From: Paenalicyclobacillus ferrooxydans
GTDB lineage: Bacteria; Bacillota; Bacilli; Alicyclobacillales; Alicyclobacillaceae
DNA: 43,179 nucleotides
Reading direction: 5' to 3'
Assembly: GCF_001399675.1 (NCBI RefSeq)
Contig: NZ_LJCO01000076.1
Coordinates: 1 to 43,179, forward strand
Position numbers and translations under genes: made by a program. This document shows, piece after piece, positions 24,176-33,410 of the stretch (positions within the stretch are counted from its first letter, which is position 1; each line of letters starts with the position of its first letter). The notes under the pieces are model-generated. The model ran no database searches, was not told where the DNA came from, and saw only the letters and a list, made by a program, of their open reading frames with translations.

Positions 24176-24935
24176 CTCTCACCACTTCCTTTGCGAGATC
24201 CATGTACGTCTCCGCACCACGTGACCGCGGATCGTAGAAGATGATAGGTTGACCGTGACTTGGCGCTTCACTAAGGCGTACATTTCTCGGAATGACAGTA
24301 TGGTACACCTTGTCCCGAAAATACTTCTTAACATCTTCGATTACCTGCAGGCCAAGATTCGTTCGGGCATCTAACATCGTCAAAACGACACCTTCCACTT
24401 CCAATGAAGTGTTAAGATGCTTTTGGACCAACCGAATGGTATTCAAAAGCTGGCTGAGGCCTTCCAGCGCATAGTACTCACACTGAATAGGAATCAACAC
24501 AGAATCTGATGCAGTCAACGCATTCACCGTCAAGAGACCAAGCGATGGTGGACAATCAATAATAATGTAGTCAAACTGACTTCTAAGCGGCTGTAGCGCA
24601 CGTCTCAAACGGACTTCTCTTGAGATCGTCGGTACGAGTTCAATTTCGGCGCCAGCCAGCTGAATTGTTGCGGGAAGAACGGAAAGCGAATCTAACCTTG
24701 TCGGTAAGATAGCGTCTTGGACTGCCACATCGTTAATAATGACATCATAAACGCAGTAACGAACATCAGCCTTGTTTATCCCAATGCCTGATGTCGTGTT
24801 TCCCTGCGGATCAATATCTACCAACAGTACACGTTTTCCCAAACTGGCAATACAGGCCCCTAAATTGACCGCGGTCGTGGTCTTGCCCACACCACCCTTT
24901 TGGTTCGCCACTGCAATAACACGCCCACTGGCCAA
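24168..24935 (-). CDS. parA: Chromosome-partitioning ATPase ParA (Soj)
   Basis: ParA is a deviant-Walker ATPase that binds DNA as an ATP dimer. It works with ParB in segregation and, in B. subtilis, also controls DnaA. The deviant Walker A motif K-G-G-V-G-K-T-T is at 13-20 with the signature Lys at its start. A second motif D-I-D-P-Q-G-N-T-T is near 40-48 and Walker B is I-I-I-D-C-P-P-S. Length 255 is typical. The start is TTG at 24935, with AGGAGGG eight bases upstream. parB overlaps its end. Confidence 0.98.
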   Translation of the reverse strand: MASGRVIAVANQKGGVGKTTTAVNLGACIASLGKRVLLVDIDPQGNTTSGIGINKADVRYCVYDVIINDVAVQDAILPTRLDSLSVLPATIQLAGAEIELVPTISREVRLRRALQPLRSQFDYIIIDCPPSLGLLTVNALTASDSVLIPIQCEYYALEGLSQLLNTIRLVQKHLNTSLEVEGVVLTMLDARTNLGLQVIEDVKKYFRDKVYHTVIPRNVRLSEAPSHGQPIIFYDPRSRGAETYMDLAKEVVRGG

Positions 24936-25100
24936 TGTTGCGCCCTCCTAACAATATTCGCCCAAATATGCTAACATCCATTCTACTTCAAAACAATGCT
25001 CAGGAGGTCACTCAATCAAAAAGTGTAAGAGGATCTTAAACTAGTATCCTATCAATTATCCCATACAATTCACGAATCGGTAACCCGTTCCAAAGCAGAA

Positions 25101-25140
25101 ATAAAAAGGACCCCCGCCGTGGGAGATCCCTGCGACCCTT
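25101..25140 (-). terminator. Probable terminator after noc
   Basis: On the minus strand an imperfect stem (AAGGGTC pairing with GGGTCCTT, with G-U pairs) encloses a GC-rich segment and is followed by TTTTTATTT. It lies 27 bases after the noc stop. The rest of the 232-base noc-parA gap shows no promoter I would defend. Confidence 0.55.
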
Positions 25141-25167
25141 CAGTGTGTGGCTTCCAGCCATGCAATC

Positions 25168-25995
25168 TTACTTCTTTGGAACCCGAATAACAAACTCGTA
25201 GAAGTCTGCATCATCCTGTTCCTGACAGTCTACTTGGAGCCCAGACTTTGTAATCATCGATAGAGACTGCCGAATTGTGTTCACAGCCAGTCGAACATCT
25301 TTGGACAAGCCCTTTCTCCTCGCCCTCGGACGCTCAGGTTGTTGCAACCGCGCCATCACAGCCTTGACGCGTTCTTCCGTCTGCTTAACATTCCATCCCT
25401 TATCGATGCATTCTTCAAGGATCTTAATCTGCATCTCTTCCGAAGGCAGTGCCAGCAGTGCTCTTGCGTGGCGCTCAGTAATCTGACGTTGTAATAGAGC
25501 TTCCCGAACAGACTCAGGCAAATGTAACAGCCTGAGCTTATTGGCAATCGTTGATTGCCCTTTGCCAAGTCTCTGAGCTAAACTCTCCTGTGTCAATCCA
25601 TGAATTTCCAGCAACTGTTGATAGGCGACAGCCTCTTCAATTGGCGTCAATCCCTCACGTTGCAGATTTTCGATTAAAGCCGCAGACGCTGTCTGCGCAT
25701 CGTTCATGACACGCACTATGGCAGGAATTGTTTTCCATCCCAAGCTTCGAACTGCCCGCCATCGGCGTTCCCCAGCAATCAACTCATATTTGCCATTGTT
25801 TCTGCGCACGACAATCGGTTGAATCACACCATGCGTACGAATGGTAGCAGCCAGTTCGGAAATGCTCGACTCGTCAAATACGGTTCGGGGCTGAAACGGG
25901 TTCGATACTATCTCATCCACACCAATTTGCACCACATTCGTATCTTCAGGGCCTGCTTCCCGCGAACCCAGCAGTTTTCCCCATGACTCTCGCAT
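25168..25995 (-). CDS. noc: Nucleoid occlusion protein Noc
   Basis: Noc is a ParB paralogue that binds its own DNA sites around the origin half of the chromosome and stops Z-ring assembly over the nucleoid. It carries P-F-Q-P-R-T and G-E-R-R-W-R-A-V in the CTP-binding domain, a central HTH ([15 protein letters not shown]) and a C-terminal dimerisation region. I chose ATG at 25995 so that the protein begins [10 protein letters not shown], like the short amphipathic membrane-targeting helix of known Noc proteins, with GAGGG upstream. Length is 275. Position between rsmG and parA distinguishes it from ParB. Confidence 0.93.
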   Translation of the reverse strand: MRESWGKLLGSREAGPEDTNVVQIGVDEIVSNPFQPRTVFDESSISELAATIRTHGVIQPIVVRRNNGKYELIAGERRWRAVRSLGWKTIPAIVRVMNDAQTASAALIENLQREGLTPIEEAVAYQQLLEIHGLTQESLAQRLGKGQSTIANKLRLLHLPESVREALLQRQITERHARALLALPSEEMQIKILEECIDKGWNVKQTEERVKAVMARLQQPERPRARRKGLSKDVRLAVNTIRQSLSMITKSGLQVDCQEQDDADFYEFVIRVPKK

Positions 25996-26051
25996 CACCG
26001 CTATCCCTCGATTCATCGCTCTATATCTTCCGCCCTTTGTCTACGTAAATT

Positions 26052-26066
26052 GGTTTCCATGAAACC
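26052..26066. repeat. Perfect inverted repeat upstream of noc
   Basis: GGTTTC-CAT-GAAACC is a perfect six-base inverted repeat with a three-base centre, 57 bases upstream of the noc start. It resembles the arms of parS (GTTTC/GAAAC) but has the wrong centre and spacing, so it may be an operator or a degenerate ParB-family site. Confidence 0.5.
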
Positions 26067-26194
26067 TGGCCGAATTCCTTCCTCAGGACAAAACTTCCTT
26101 CCATTCGCCAAATGCCGACAGCCTTTCGACAGCGGGCACAGCCAAATTATTCCCTTGGAAATGTTCACCTTCTCCAGTTCACGACTACACGTTA

Positions 26195-26911
26195 TTACAA
26201 AGGCGCTTTCTGCGGTGTTCCAGCCTTTCGGGGATACTCCTTGGGGGTACTCCGGTCTTTTCGAATTCCTACCAAAGTACGTGTACCCATGTCGAGAGGC
26301 AGTGTGCAGCTCTGCATAAATGCTTCTCTACCACCTAATATCCCAATGGCGTGTGTCGCCTCTGCCGACTCGTCTTCTACAGACGGACCCTTATAGGATA
26401 CAAACCAGCCACCCACTTTTACGAGCGGCAGAGTCAACTCACATAACACATTCAGTTTGGCCACCGCTCGAGACACGACCAAATCAAAGGATTCCCGGTA
26501 TTGTTTCTGCCTGGAAAAATCCTCTGCACGTGCATGCACGAGATCCACATTCTTAAGTGCGAGTGCATCAACCACTGATTGCAAAAACTTCAACCGTTTT
26601 GCCAATGCATCCACCAACACGAAGTGTTTGCCGGGGGCAGCAATGGCCAGCACAAGCCCAGGAAAACCAGCGCCGGTCCCGATATCACAAATGCGATGTG
26701 ACGACGCTAAGACGGACTCGCTTTCGGAAGATGAGGCAATTAAGAGGCTGTCAAAGAAATGTTTGACATAGACCTCAGTCTCATCGGTGATGGCGGTCAG
26801 ATTTACCTTCTCATTCCAATCCACCAACATCTGAAAATACGTCCCTAACTGCTCCCACGCTGTATCGTTCAAGCTCGCGAACGCTTTGCGCAACTCTCTT
26901 ACATCACCCAT
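26195..26911 (-). CDS. rsmG: 16S rRNA (guanine527-N7)-methyltransferase RsmG (GidB)
   Basis: RsmG uses S-adenosylmethionine to methylate N7 of G527 in the 530 loop of 16S rRNA; its loss gives low-level streptomycin resistance in several bacteria. A Rossmann-type fold is seen with motif [12 protein letters not shown] and the substrate-side V-N-L-T-A-I-T and F-D-S-L-L. The open frame extends into mnmG, but ATG at 26911, overlapping the mnmG stop by a few bases, gives the usual 238 residues; AGGAGG lies 12 bases upstream. It follows mnmG as in most Bacillota. Confidence 0.97.
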   Translation of the reverse strand: MGDVRELRKAFASLNDTAWEQLGTYFQMLVDWNEKVNLTAITDETEVYVKHFFDSLLIASSSESESVLASSHRICDIGTGAGFPGLVLAIAAPGKHFVLVDALAKRLKFLQSVVDALALKNVDLVHARAEDFSRQKQYRESFDLVVSRAVAKLNVLCELTLPLVKVGGWFVSYKGPSVEDESAEATHAIGILGGREAFMQSCTLPLDMGTRTLVGIRKDRSTPKEYPRKAGTPQKAPL

Positions 26912-28838
26912 GCGCTCTGTGTTCCTCCTGTTGTCCTCGGCCAAAGTTCTGTTCTATCGCGATCAGAAGAATCGAGATATCAGCCGGAGTAACCCCAGGG
27001 ACTCGAGATGCCTGACCGACCGTCTGCGGCCGTATTTTCGTCAATTTTTCCCGCGCTTCAGAGGCAAGTCCTCGAATTGAGTCAAAGTCCAACCACTCGG
27101 GGATCCGCTTTTCCTCAAGTTTCTTCTGACGGACAATTTCCTGCTCCTGCTTCTGAATGTAGCCTGCATACTTGGTCTGGATTTCAACCTGCATGACCAC
27201 TTCGTCATCGAGCGTTAAAGTCCCCGAGCTGTCCTCTCCTGCCAAACTTGATGAGTTGCGTTCCATCCGCTCAATGTGACTGTACAGTACCTCAGGACGG
27301 CGCAACAGCTGCTCAAGGGAAGCAACCTCAGTAATCTCGCGCGACGGAATGGTCCGAAGTACAGGATTCGCGGCTTCCGGCTTAACCCGGATATTTTGCA
27401 AGCGTTGCTTTTCGCGTTCCACAGCCTCACGTTTGGCAGCCATGGATTGATACTTCTCCTTCTTCAATAACCCTATCTCGCAGCCAATGTCCATTAATCT
27501 AAGATCTGCATTGTCGTGTCTAAGCAAAAGTCGGTATTCCGCCCGTGATGTGAGCAGTCGATAAGGTTCATTGGTTCCTTTCGTCACCAAATCGTCAATC
27601 AATACACCGATGTATGCGTCCGATCTCGATAGAACAACCAGGTCTTTCTGCTGCGCCCTGCGGGCTGCGTTGATACCTGCCATAATACCCTGCCCGGCCG
27701 CCTCCTCGTATCCGGATGTCCCATTGATTTGGCCAGCGGTAAACAGCCCTCCGACGAACTTTGTCTCTAGTGTCGGCCAGAGTTGGGTCGGGACAATCGC
27801 GTCATACTCAATTGCGTATCCAGGACGAAGCATTTCGGCTTTCTCCAAGCCGGGGACGGTCCTCAAAATCTGCAGCTGCACGTCTTCCGGAAGGCTTGTC
27901 GAAAGCCCCTGAACGTACCACTCACTCGTGTCCTTGCCTTCAGGTTCTAGAAATATCTGATGGCTATCCCGCTCACTGAATCGAACGACCTTATCTTCAA
28001 TCGACGGGCAGTACCGAGGACCAGTCCCTTCAATCTGTCCAGAGTACATGGGGGCACGGTGCAGGTTTTGTCGAATGATCTCGTGACTGTCCACCGTTGT
28101 GGACGTTAACCAACAAGAGACTTGTTCGCGTTCCGGAACATCTTTATCAAAAGAAAAATGTCCAGGATGTTCATCTCCAGGCTGCTCCACCATCGGACCG
28201 AAATCAATGGTGTGTCGATTAATCCGAGGCGGCGTGCCGGTTTTGAAACGAACCGTCTCGAAACCGAGACGGTGCAGGCTGGCTGACAGTTTTACAGCAG
28301 GGAGTTGCCCATTTGGCCCACTCTCATATGAAACATCTCCGATAAAAACCCTTCCGCGCAGGTATGTGCCAGTCGTCAGGACAACCGATGATGCTCGATA
28401 TTCCAATCCTGACTTCGTGACGACCCCCTGAATTTGGCCCTCTGCAGCAATCAATTCATCTACCATACCTTGTTTCAAGGTTAGGTTTGGCTCGTCTTCA
28501 AGAGTCCTCTTCATGTTCAGACCGTATAAAACCTTATCTGCCTGCGCGCGCAACGCCTGCACAGCTGGCCCCTTACCAGTGTTCAGCATCCTCATTTGAA
28601 TATAGGTTGCATCAATGTTGCGCGCCATTTCACCACCGAGTGCATCAATCTCTCGCACGACAATACCTTTTGCCGGTCCTCCAACTGAAGGATTACACGG
28701 CATGTAGGCTATGGTGTCGAGATTGATGGTTAACAGCAGCGTACGACAGCCCATCCGCGCACTCGCGAGCGCCGCTTCACAACCTGCGTGTCCAGCGCCT
28801 ACCACAATCACATCATAGTTCCCGCTGAGAATCGCCAT
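26904..28838 (-). CDS. mnmG: tRNA uridine-5-carboxymethylaminomethyl modification enzyme MnmG (GidA)
   Basis: MnmG is the FAD-binding partner of MnmE. Together they install the cmnm5 group on wobble uridine 34 of certain tRNAs using methylene-tetrahydrofolate. The N-terminal Rossmann motif is [10 protein letters not shown] (13-22). The conserved [11 protein letters not shown] and [11 protein letters not shown] follow, with an insertion domain and a helical C-terminus ending near the P-x-V-T-P-A-D motif. The 644-residue length is slightly above the usual 625-630. ATG has GAGGAGG upstream. The gene follows mnmE and overlaps rsmG. Confidence 0.98.
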   Translation of the reverse strand: MAILSGNYDVIVVGAGHAGCEAALASARMGCRTLLLTINLDTIAYMPCNPSVGGPAKGIVVREIDALGGEMARNIDATYIQMRMLNTGKGPAVQALRAQADKVLYGLNMKRTLEDEPNLTLKQGMVDELIAAEGQIQGVVTKSGLEYRASSVVLTTGTYLRGRVFIGDVSYESGPNGQLPAVKLSASLHRLGFETVRFKTGTPPRINRHTIDFGPMVEQPGDEHPGHFSFDKDVPEREQVSCWLTSTTVDSHEIIRQNLHRAPMYSGQIEGTGPRYCPSIEDKVVRFSERDSHQIFLEPEGKDTSEWYVQGLSTSLPEDVQLQILRTVPGLEKAEMLRPGYAIEYDAIVPTQLWPTLETKFVGGLFTAGQINGTSGYEEAAGQGIMAGINAARRAQQKDLVVLSRSDAYIGVLIDDLVTKGTNEPYRLLTSRAEYRLLLRHDNADLRLMDIGCEIGLLKKEKYQSMAAKREAVEREKQRLQNIRVKPEAANPVLRTIPSREITEVASLEQLLRRPEVLYSHIERMERNSSSLAGEDSSGTLTLDDEVVMQVEIQTKYAGYIQKQEQEIVRQKKLEEKRIPEWLDFDSIRGLASEAREKLTKIRPQTVGQASRVPGVTPADISILLIAIEQNFGRGQQEEHRAHG

Positions 28839-28916
28839 CTGTATCCTCCTCGTACCGATTTATCTTTCAGTTCATTCCCTAATCTTCATCATCTATTAAA
28901 CAAACCTGTTTCCGGT

Positions 28917-30311
28917 CTATTTCCCTAGGCAAAAGTTCGAAAATATCTCATTCAACAAGTCTTCGCCAGCTTCTTCTCCAATCACCTGACCAAGGCCTGC
29001 ATAGGCACTTTGCAACTGAACCGCGATGATATCAAGTGTTGCCCCAGCAGCAGCTGCTTCAACAGCTAACTCTAAATCGTCCACTACGCCTTGAAGAAGT
29101 GTATTCTGGCGTGCGTTGGTCATGTAACTCGCATCATCCATCTGTACGCCGCCAGCTGTTGCTCGTAAAACCATCTCATGTTCCAATTCTTCCAACCCGC
29201 GTCCGGCTTTTAAGGACAGTTCTACGACCGCCGAATCCCCAGCAAGCGGTTCGACCCCATCAATGCGCCGCTCAAGATCCGACTTATTTAATACGATGAC
29301 GCGAGGCAACCCCTCCGTTTGGAGCAATAGTTCCTCATCCTCAAGCGAAAGCGGCTCATTGGAATTCAACACGACAATCACAAACTCAGCCTCTCGAAGA
29401 GCCTCTCGCGATCGTTCAACACCGAGTTTTTCTACGATATCCTCCGTGTCTCGTATCCCAGCAGTGTCTAGAATACGAAAGGGGATACCTCCAATATTGG
29501 CATACTCCTCAATGACGTCTCTAGTGGTACCGGGGATGTCTGTAACGATCGCTCGATCTTGCCTTAACAAGGCATTCATGAGTGATGACTTGCCAACATT
29601 CGGCCTTCCAAGAATCACAGTGCGAATGCCCTCACGAAGGACTCGTCCCATCTTACCACGCCGAATCAGTTCCTGTATCTCGGTAAGCAATTCCTGTCCA
29701 GTTTCAATAACACGCGCACAAGCTACACTTTCTACATCATGTTCTGGATAATCGATGGTCACTTCCACATGTGCCTGCAATCGAATTAATGTCTGGCGCA
29801 TTCGACGGATGGATTCACTGAAGTCTCCTTTTACAAGCTGTAACGCAGAGCGACTCGCAAGTTCCGTTTTGGCCCGAATTAAATCAATCACGGCTTCTGC
29901 CTGGGATAGATCAATTCGTCCGTTGAGAAACGCTCGTTTTGTGAATTCCCCTGGTTCGGCTAAACGAGCTCCCGCCATAAGCGCTGCACTAAGCACGCTC
30001 TGCACCAATTGCAACCCGCCGTGTACCTGGAACTCTACGACGTCTTCGGCAGTATAACTGTGCGGACCCGGCATCCATAGTGCAACACATTCATCAAGGT
30101 CAGATTTTGTCTCAGGGTGAATCAGTGTTCCGTACCACATTCCCCGTTTCTGCTCAGACAGGTGAGCATTGCCTTTTAACTTCAGCATTCGATCGGCAAT
30201 CCGACCTGCTTCCGGACCACTGACGCGGACCATACCTACACTCGCTTCACCGAGTGCAGTTCCAATCGCTGCTATGGTGTCTGTTGCATATACCTCGCCG
30301 CGTTCCCTCAC
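28917..30311 (-). CDS. mnmE: tRNA modification GTPase MnmE (TrmE)
   Basis: MnmE is a dimeric GTPase that acts with MnmG on wobble uridine of tRNA. The N-terminal folate-binding domain (about 1-120) precedes a helical domain interrupted by a G domain. Its P-loop is G-R-P-N-V-G-K-S (235-242), with D-I-P-G-T-T-R-D as G2 region, D-T-A-G-I as G3 and N-K-S-D as G4. The protein ends in F-C-L-G-K, carrying the catalytic C-terminal cysteine. The open frame runs further upstream through the terminator of the preceding gene, so I use GTG at 30311 with AAGGAGG eight bases upstream, giving 464 residues. Confidence 0.97.
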   Translation of the reverse strand: MRERGEVYATDTIAAIGTALGEASVGMVRVSGPEAGRIADRMLKLKGNAHLSEQKRGMWYGTLIHPETKSDLDECVALWMPGPHSYTAEDVVEFQVHGGLQLVQSVLSAALMAGARLAEPGEFTKRAFLNGRIDLSQAEAVIDLIRAKTELASRSALQLVKGDFSESIRRMRQTLIRLQAHVEVTIDYPEHDVESVACARVIETGQELLTEIQELIRRGKMGRVLREGIRTVILGRPNVGKSSLMNALLRQDRAIVTDIPGTTRDVIEEYANIGGIPFRILDTAGIRDTEDIVEKLGVERSREALREAEFVIVVLNSNEPLSLEDEELLLQTEGLPRVIVLNKSDLERRIDGVEPLAGDSAVVELSLKAGRGLEELEHEMVLRATAGGVQMDDASYMTNARQNTLLQGVVDDLELAVEAAAAGATLDIIAVQLQSAYAGLGQVIGEEAGEDLLNEIFSNFCLGK

Positions 30312-30341
30312 AGTTTTCGCCTCCTTGCCACCATGCAACAA

Positions 30342-30363
30342 ACCCTTCTCTTCAGAGAAGGGT
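30342..30363 (-). terminator. Hairpin terminator between jag and mnmE
   Basis: A perfect nine-bp stem (ACCCTTCTC, 30342-30350, with 30355-30363) and four-base loop lies 48 bases after the jag stop. On the minus strand it is followed by TTGTTG rather than a clean T-run, so termination may be partial, with some readthrough into mnmE. Confidence 0.6.
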
Positions 30364-30411
30364 AGGGGTGAGTATGATTCCAATTCAAGATGCAGAGTAA
30401 GGTTTCCGTTC

Positions 30412-31071
30412 TCAGCCGTTCTTGCGTGCTGGGCCGGTTTGTACGAATGGCACGACGACCACCTTACGGTACGGATCTGTACCTTCGCTCGTTGTGGTAA
30501 CATCGCTCCGATTTTGCAGGTACGTGTGAACAAACTTCCTGTCATGTGCCGGCATCGGATCGAGTGACACCGGACGCTTTGTGCGTAAAGCGCGGACGGC
30601 AGCTCTATCCGCTAGACGCTGCAAACCTTCCTGGCGGCGCTGCCTGTACATCCCTGCATCCAAAAACAGCCGTGTATAGCTTTCCTGACCCTGATTGGCC
30701 ACAACGTTCACAAGGTACTGCAACGAGTCAAGGGTGGAACCGTGCTTACCGATGACCACCGGAAGATCATTCTCGTCGCATATAATCTCAAGCGTCGTTG
30801 GTGTGTCTTCAGACGCAGGCAGCAAACGAATCCTCGCGTCAATCCCCATGTGAATCAAGGTCTCTGAGAGAAAATCTCTTGCTGTCTCTTCTGGTGTCCG
30901 AATCACTGAAACCTCTACCTGTGCCTCCCGGCCGCCAATAAATCCGAACAGTCCTTTTACGGGTTCACTCATTACCCGAACTGTTGCTTGCGACCTGGAG
31001 ATACCCAGTCGAACCAACGCCGAGGTCACGGCATCTTCCACCGTACGCCCGGTTGCAGTAACCTTCTTCAT
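30412..31071 (-). CDS. jag: RNA-binding protein Jag/KhpB (SpoIIIJ-associated)
   Basis: Jag (KhpB) is a KH-R3H RNA-binding protein associated with KhpA and with cell elongation and division in Bacillota. The Jag_N domain occupies about 1-50 (T-A-T-G-R-T-V-E-D-A-V and V-K-G-L-F-G-F-I-G-G). A KH domain follows (P-V-V-I-G-K-H-G-S-T-L-D-S-L-Q-Y-L) and then an R3H domain with R-K-V-V-V. Length is 219 from ATG 31071, chosen because AAAGGAG lies nine bases upstream. It follows yidC closely, the conserved spoIIIJ-jag pair. Confidence 0.96.
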   Translation of the reverse strand: MKKVTATGRTVEDAVTSALVRLGISRSQATVRVMSEPVKGLFGFIGGREAQVEVSVIRTPEETARDFLSETLIHMGIDARIRLLPASEDTPTTLEIICDENDLPVVIGKHGSTLDSLQYLVNVVANQGQESYTRLFLDAGMYRQRRQEGLQRLADRAAVRALRTKRPVSLDPMPAHDRKFVHTYLQNRSDVTTTSEGTDPYRKVVVVPFVQTGPARKNG

Positions 31072-31111
31072 CGTGCAGTCTCCTTTGGATGAGGATGAAT
31101 TCACGGAACCG

Positions 31112-31993
31112 CTAGTTTTTTTGCTCTTCGTTTCCTCTTTCCTTCCGCTTGCTGCTTACTTGTTCCTGCTTTTCGCTTGTACCGGGCTTTAATCGCTTAG
31201 GTTTGTCGGGGCCGGATCTCGGACCACCGCCAGAGTCCGCCTTTGCAGCAGCCGTCGCCGCCGCCGGCTTCACCTTCACGAAATACGTTTGCACCGCTTG
31301 GAACAGGTTTGTGTACACCCAGTACAGGGCTAAGCCAGACGGGAACCGCGAGCCAATGATGAAAATAAACACAGGCATGATAAACAACATCATCTTCTGT
31401 TGTCCGCCATCCGTGCCAGCCATCATCAACTTTGATGAGAAGAACGTCGTGATTGCGGCGAGTAACGGAAGGATATAGTAATGATCGGGATGGCCCAAGT
31501 TAAAGATCCCAAGGAAGTGACTTTCACTTAGCTTCACATTTCCTTCGATAGCGCCGAACAAGGCATACAAAATCGGCAACTGTATTAACATCGGGAAACA
31601 TCCGGACATTGGGTTGACCCCGTACTGTTGCCACAATTTCATCGTCTCTTGCTGGATCTTCTGGTTATCGCCCTGATATTTGCTGCGGATTTTTTGAATC
31701 TCTGGTTGAAGCGACTGCATAACCTTCTGATATCGAATCTGTTTAATCATCAAAGGCAAGACGATTAAACGAACAGCAACCGTCACAACAAGCAGAGCCA
31801 GTCCATAGCTCCCACCAAGGTGGCTTGCGGTGAAGTCGATGACGGATGAAACGTGTTGCAAGATGTTTCCCCATAGACCGCCAGGCCAGTGTCCCGGCTT
31901 TGTGGGGTACATGCTGCATCCGGACAGAGACATCACGGCCGCCAGACCGACGACCCACCACCATTTCCGATTTCTACGCTGCACGACCTCCAA
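31112..31993 (-). CDS. yidC: Membrane protein insertase YidC/SpoIIIJ
   Basis: YidC inserts proteins into the cytoplasmic membrane alone or with SecYEG; in Bacillus the SpoIIIJ paralogue is needed for sporulation. A lipoprotein signal ends in L-S-G-C with the modified cysteine at residue 26. Five core helices follow, with the conserved groove arginine Arg75 (V-R-L-I-V-L-P-L) in the first of them. The basic C-terminal tail (about 240-293) is long and suits ribosome binding. I chose TTG at 31993, nine bases after AGGAGG, giving 293 residues and a normal signal length; an ATG at 32038 would overlap yidD. Order rnpA-yidD-yidC-jag is canonical. Confidence 0.96.
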   Translation of the reverse strand: MEVVQRRNRKWWWVVGLAAVMSLSGCSMYPTKPGHWPGGLWGNILQHVSSVIDFTASHLGGSYGLALLVVTVAVRLIVLPLMIKQIRYQKVMQSLQPEIQKIRSKYQGDNQKIQQETMKLWQQYGVNPMSGCFPMLIQLPILYALFGAIEGNVKLSESHFLGIFNLGHPDHYYILPLLAAITTFFSSKLMMAGTDGGQQKMMLFIMPVFIFIIGSRFPSGLALYWVYTNLFQAVQTYFVKVKPAAATAAAKADSGGGPRSGPDKPKRLKPGTSEKQEQVSSKRKERGNEEQKN

Positions 31994-32006
31994 AAGCTGA
32001 TTCCTC

Positions 32007-32228
32007 CTACTTCTTTTTCGGAACTGGATCAAACCCACCCGGATGCCAGGGCCCGCACTTCACAATTCGAATCATGGCCAGCAGTGATCCTTTGAGCGCG
32101 CCATGTTCTTGTACCGCTTCAACCGCATAATTCGAACAACTCGGTATAAACCTGCACCTTGGACCGGTTAAAGGTGAAATCGCCCGTTGGTAGAATCGAA
32201 TGCAGAACACTATCACTCTGCTGAACAT
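32007..32228 (-). CDS. yidD: Membrane protein insertion efficiency factor YidD
   Basis: YidD is a small inner-membrane-associated protein that improves insertion of YidC substrates. The 73 residues include the full signature [20 protein letters not shown] and the C-terminal [14 protein letters not shown]. All three conserved cysteines are present. An amphipathic N-terminal helix (about 1-18) should attach it to the membrane. GGAGATGGGAGA precedes the ATG. It lies 21 bases after rnpA and 13 bases before the chosen yidC start. Confidence 0.97.
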   Translation of the reverse strand: MFSRVIVFCIRFYQRAISPLTGPRCRFIPSCSNYAVEAVQEHGALKGSLLAMIRIVKCGPWHPGGFDPVPKKK

Positions 32229-32249
32229 TCTCCCATCTCCTACCGTACA

Positions 32250-32588
32250 TCATACCATGAACTGGGCCTTTTTGAGCAACTTCTGAACGTCCCGACAGAT
32301 CTCTAAGTACGATGTATCCGCCGAACCTTTGCGGGCTATGACCACAAAGTCTACCGACTGATCTCTCAATTGAGGAGACAGTTCCTGAAAACAGGCTCTA
32401 AGTCTACGTTTCAACTGATTTCGCTGCACCGCATTGCCGACTTTTTTGCTGATGGAAAAGCCAACATGAAAGTGTCCAATCTGAGTCTTGTACCAATACA
32501 ACACAAACCGGCCTGTAGCAGCAGACCGTCCGCGCTGAAAGACTCGGCGAAATTCACGATTTTCTCGAAGTCGGAATTGGGATTGCAC
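32250..32588 (-). CDS. rnpA: Ribonuclease P protein component
   Basis: RnpA is the protein subunit of RNase P, which binds the catalytic RNA and the 5' leader of pre-tRNA. The family RNR motif is seen as Q-R-N-Q-L-K-R-R-L-R (about 54-63), after the F-S-I-S-K-K-V-G-N-A strand. Start choice: GTG at 32588, nine bases after AAAGG, gives 112 residues beginning M-Q-S-Q-F-R-L-R-E-N. A TTG nine bases upstream is too close to the ribosome site. It lies after rpmH, separated by a terminator hairpin that may set relative levels. Confidence 0.95.
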   Translation of the reverse strand: MQSQFRLRENREFRRVFQRGRSAATGRFVLYWYKTQIGHFHVGFSISKKVGNAVQRNQLKRRLRACFQELSPQLRDQSVDFVVIARKGSADTSYLEICRDVQKLLKKAQFMV

Positions 32589-32664
32589 CAGGACCAACCT
32601 TTCATGCTATGGATACGCCGCCATTAAATGTAGCGAGGCCTCTTTAAAATCACCTTAAACGATC

Positions 32665-32687
32665 GAAAAAGGCCACCGAGGTGGCCT
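32665..32687 (-). terminator. Terminator/attenuator between rpmH and rnpA
   Basis: On the minus strand AGGCCAC-CTCG-GTGGCCT is a perfect seven-bp stem followed by five T. It lies 13 bases after the rpmH stop and upstream of rnpA. As rnpA has no obvious promoter of its own, it probably acts as a partial terminator that makes rpmH mRNA more abundant. Confidence 0.8.
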
Positions 32688-32700
32688 CACGTTGATGTAC

Positions 32701-32835
32701 TTACGCACTTAACACTTTTCGTCCTTTGCCACGGCGAGCGGCTAATACTTTCCGGCCGTTCTTTGAGCTCATACGCTTGCGGAATCCATGAACTTTCTTC
32801 CGCTTTCTCCGATTCGGATTATAGGTCGGCTTCAC
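32701..32835 (-). CDS. rpmH: 50S ribosomal protein L34
   Basis: L34 is a 44-residue, Arg/Lys-rich ribosomal protein. The sequence [20 protein letters not shown] is canonical and ends R-K-V-L-S-A. The open frame extends upstream, but GTG at 32835 after AAAAGGGGGTGG gives the exact family length. Its promoter is the best sigma-A match in the window, at 32887-32916. It is the first gene of the leftward arm from the origin, as in nearly all Bacillota. Confidence 0.97.
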   Translation of the reverse strand: MKPTYNPNRRKRKKVHGFRKRMSSKNGRKVLAARRGKGRKVLSA

Positions 32836-32886
32836 AACGCCACCCCCTTTTCCATTAAGCACTCCAAACACAAGACACTGCCAAAC

Positions 32887-32916
32887 ATTATATATCCCTG
32901 TGAATAGGTGTGTCAA
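32887..32916 (-). promoter_or_regulatory. Consensus sigma-A promoter of rpmH
   Basis: On the minus strand TTGACA (32911-32916) and TATAAT (32887-32892) match the consensus at all twelve positions, with an 18-base spacer. It is about 52 bases upstream of rpmH. Confidence 0.9.
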
Positions 32917-32984
32917 CCTTCACAAGAGAGCTTAACCGCAAACATCCACAGGAATTTCACGCCACTGGTAATCCACAGCTGGAA

Positions 32985-33340
32985 TTATCCACAGTCCCTG
33001 ACACCGACCCCAGAATATCCACTTACCCACAAGCTTATACACAAATTCAGAGTACTGGGATAACCTAATTCTAATTTTGTCCACACTGTGGATAATTCGA
33101 AACAACCCATTGCCCTGTCTTTGCGTAATTTGATATGATCCGTCACACAGCGACCGAAATCGACAGTGCATAACTCTGATTCGTCCACAGCTTTGTCCAC
33201 AACCTGTGGATAACTATCCTCCCAATCTGTTGATTTGTTTATAAAACCGAAGAAATTATCCACAAATCCGCTGACTGTGCACAGGCCTCGTGTTTTTATA
33301 CGCGAGAAATCAGCACTTTTTCTGTTTTTCGTTATCCACA
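32985..33340. other. oriC: Upstream oriC region: DnaA-box cluster between rpmH and dnaA
   Basis: The 575-base gap between rpmH and dnaA contains six perfect DnaA boxes (TTATNCACA). Four are on the plus strand, at 32985, 33035, 33256 and 33332; two on the minus strand, at 33087-33095 and 33205-33213. One-mismatch copies TTGTCCACA lie at 33077 and 33193, directly beside the two minus-strand boxes, forming convergent pairs. Weaker copies occur at 32969 (TAATCCACA) and 33181. The dnaA promoter lies inside the cluster, as expected for autoregulation and for the incA/incB-type half of a bipartite Bacillus origin. Confidence 0.92.
33110..33139 (+). promoter_or_regulatory. Candidate dnaA promoter
   Basis: TTGCCC (33110-33115) and TATGAT (33134-33139) are 18 bases apart, between two DnaA-box pairs. 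The transcript would have a leader of about 265 bases carrying DnaA boxes, which would allow autorepression by DnaA. Confidence 0.5.
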
Positions 33341-33410
33341 GGCTGTTGTGTAAGATTCATTTGTCAGCTGTCGCTTGAACGCAGTGGGGTAAGGGGGTCT
33401 GGGAACCTGT

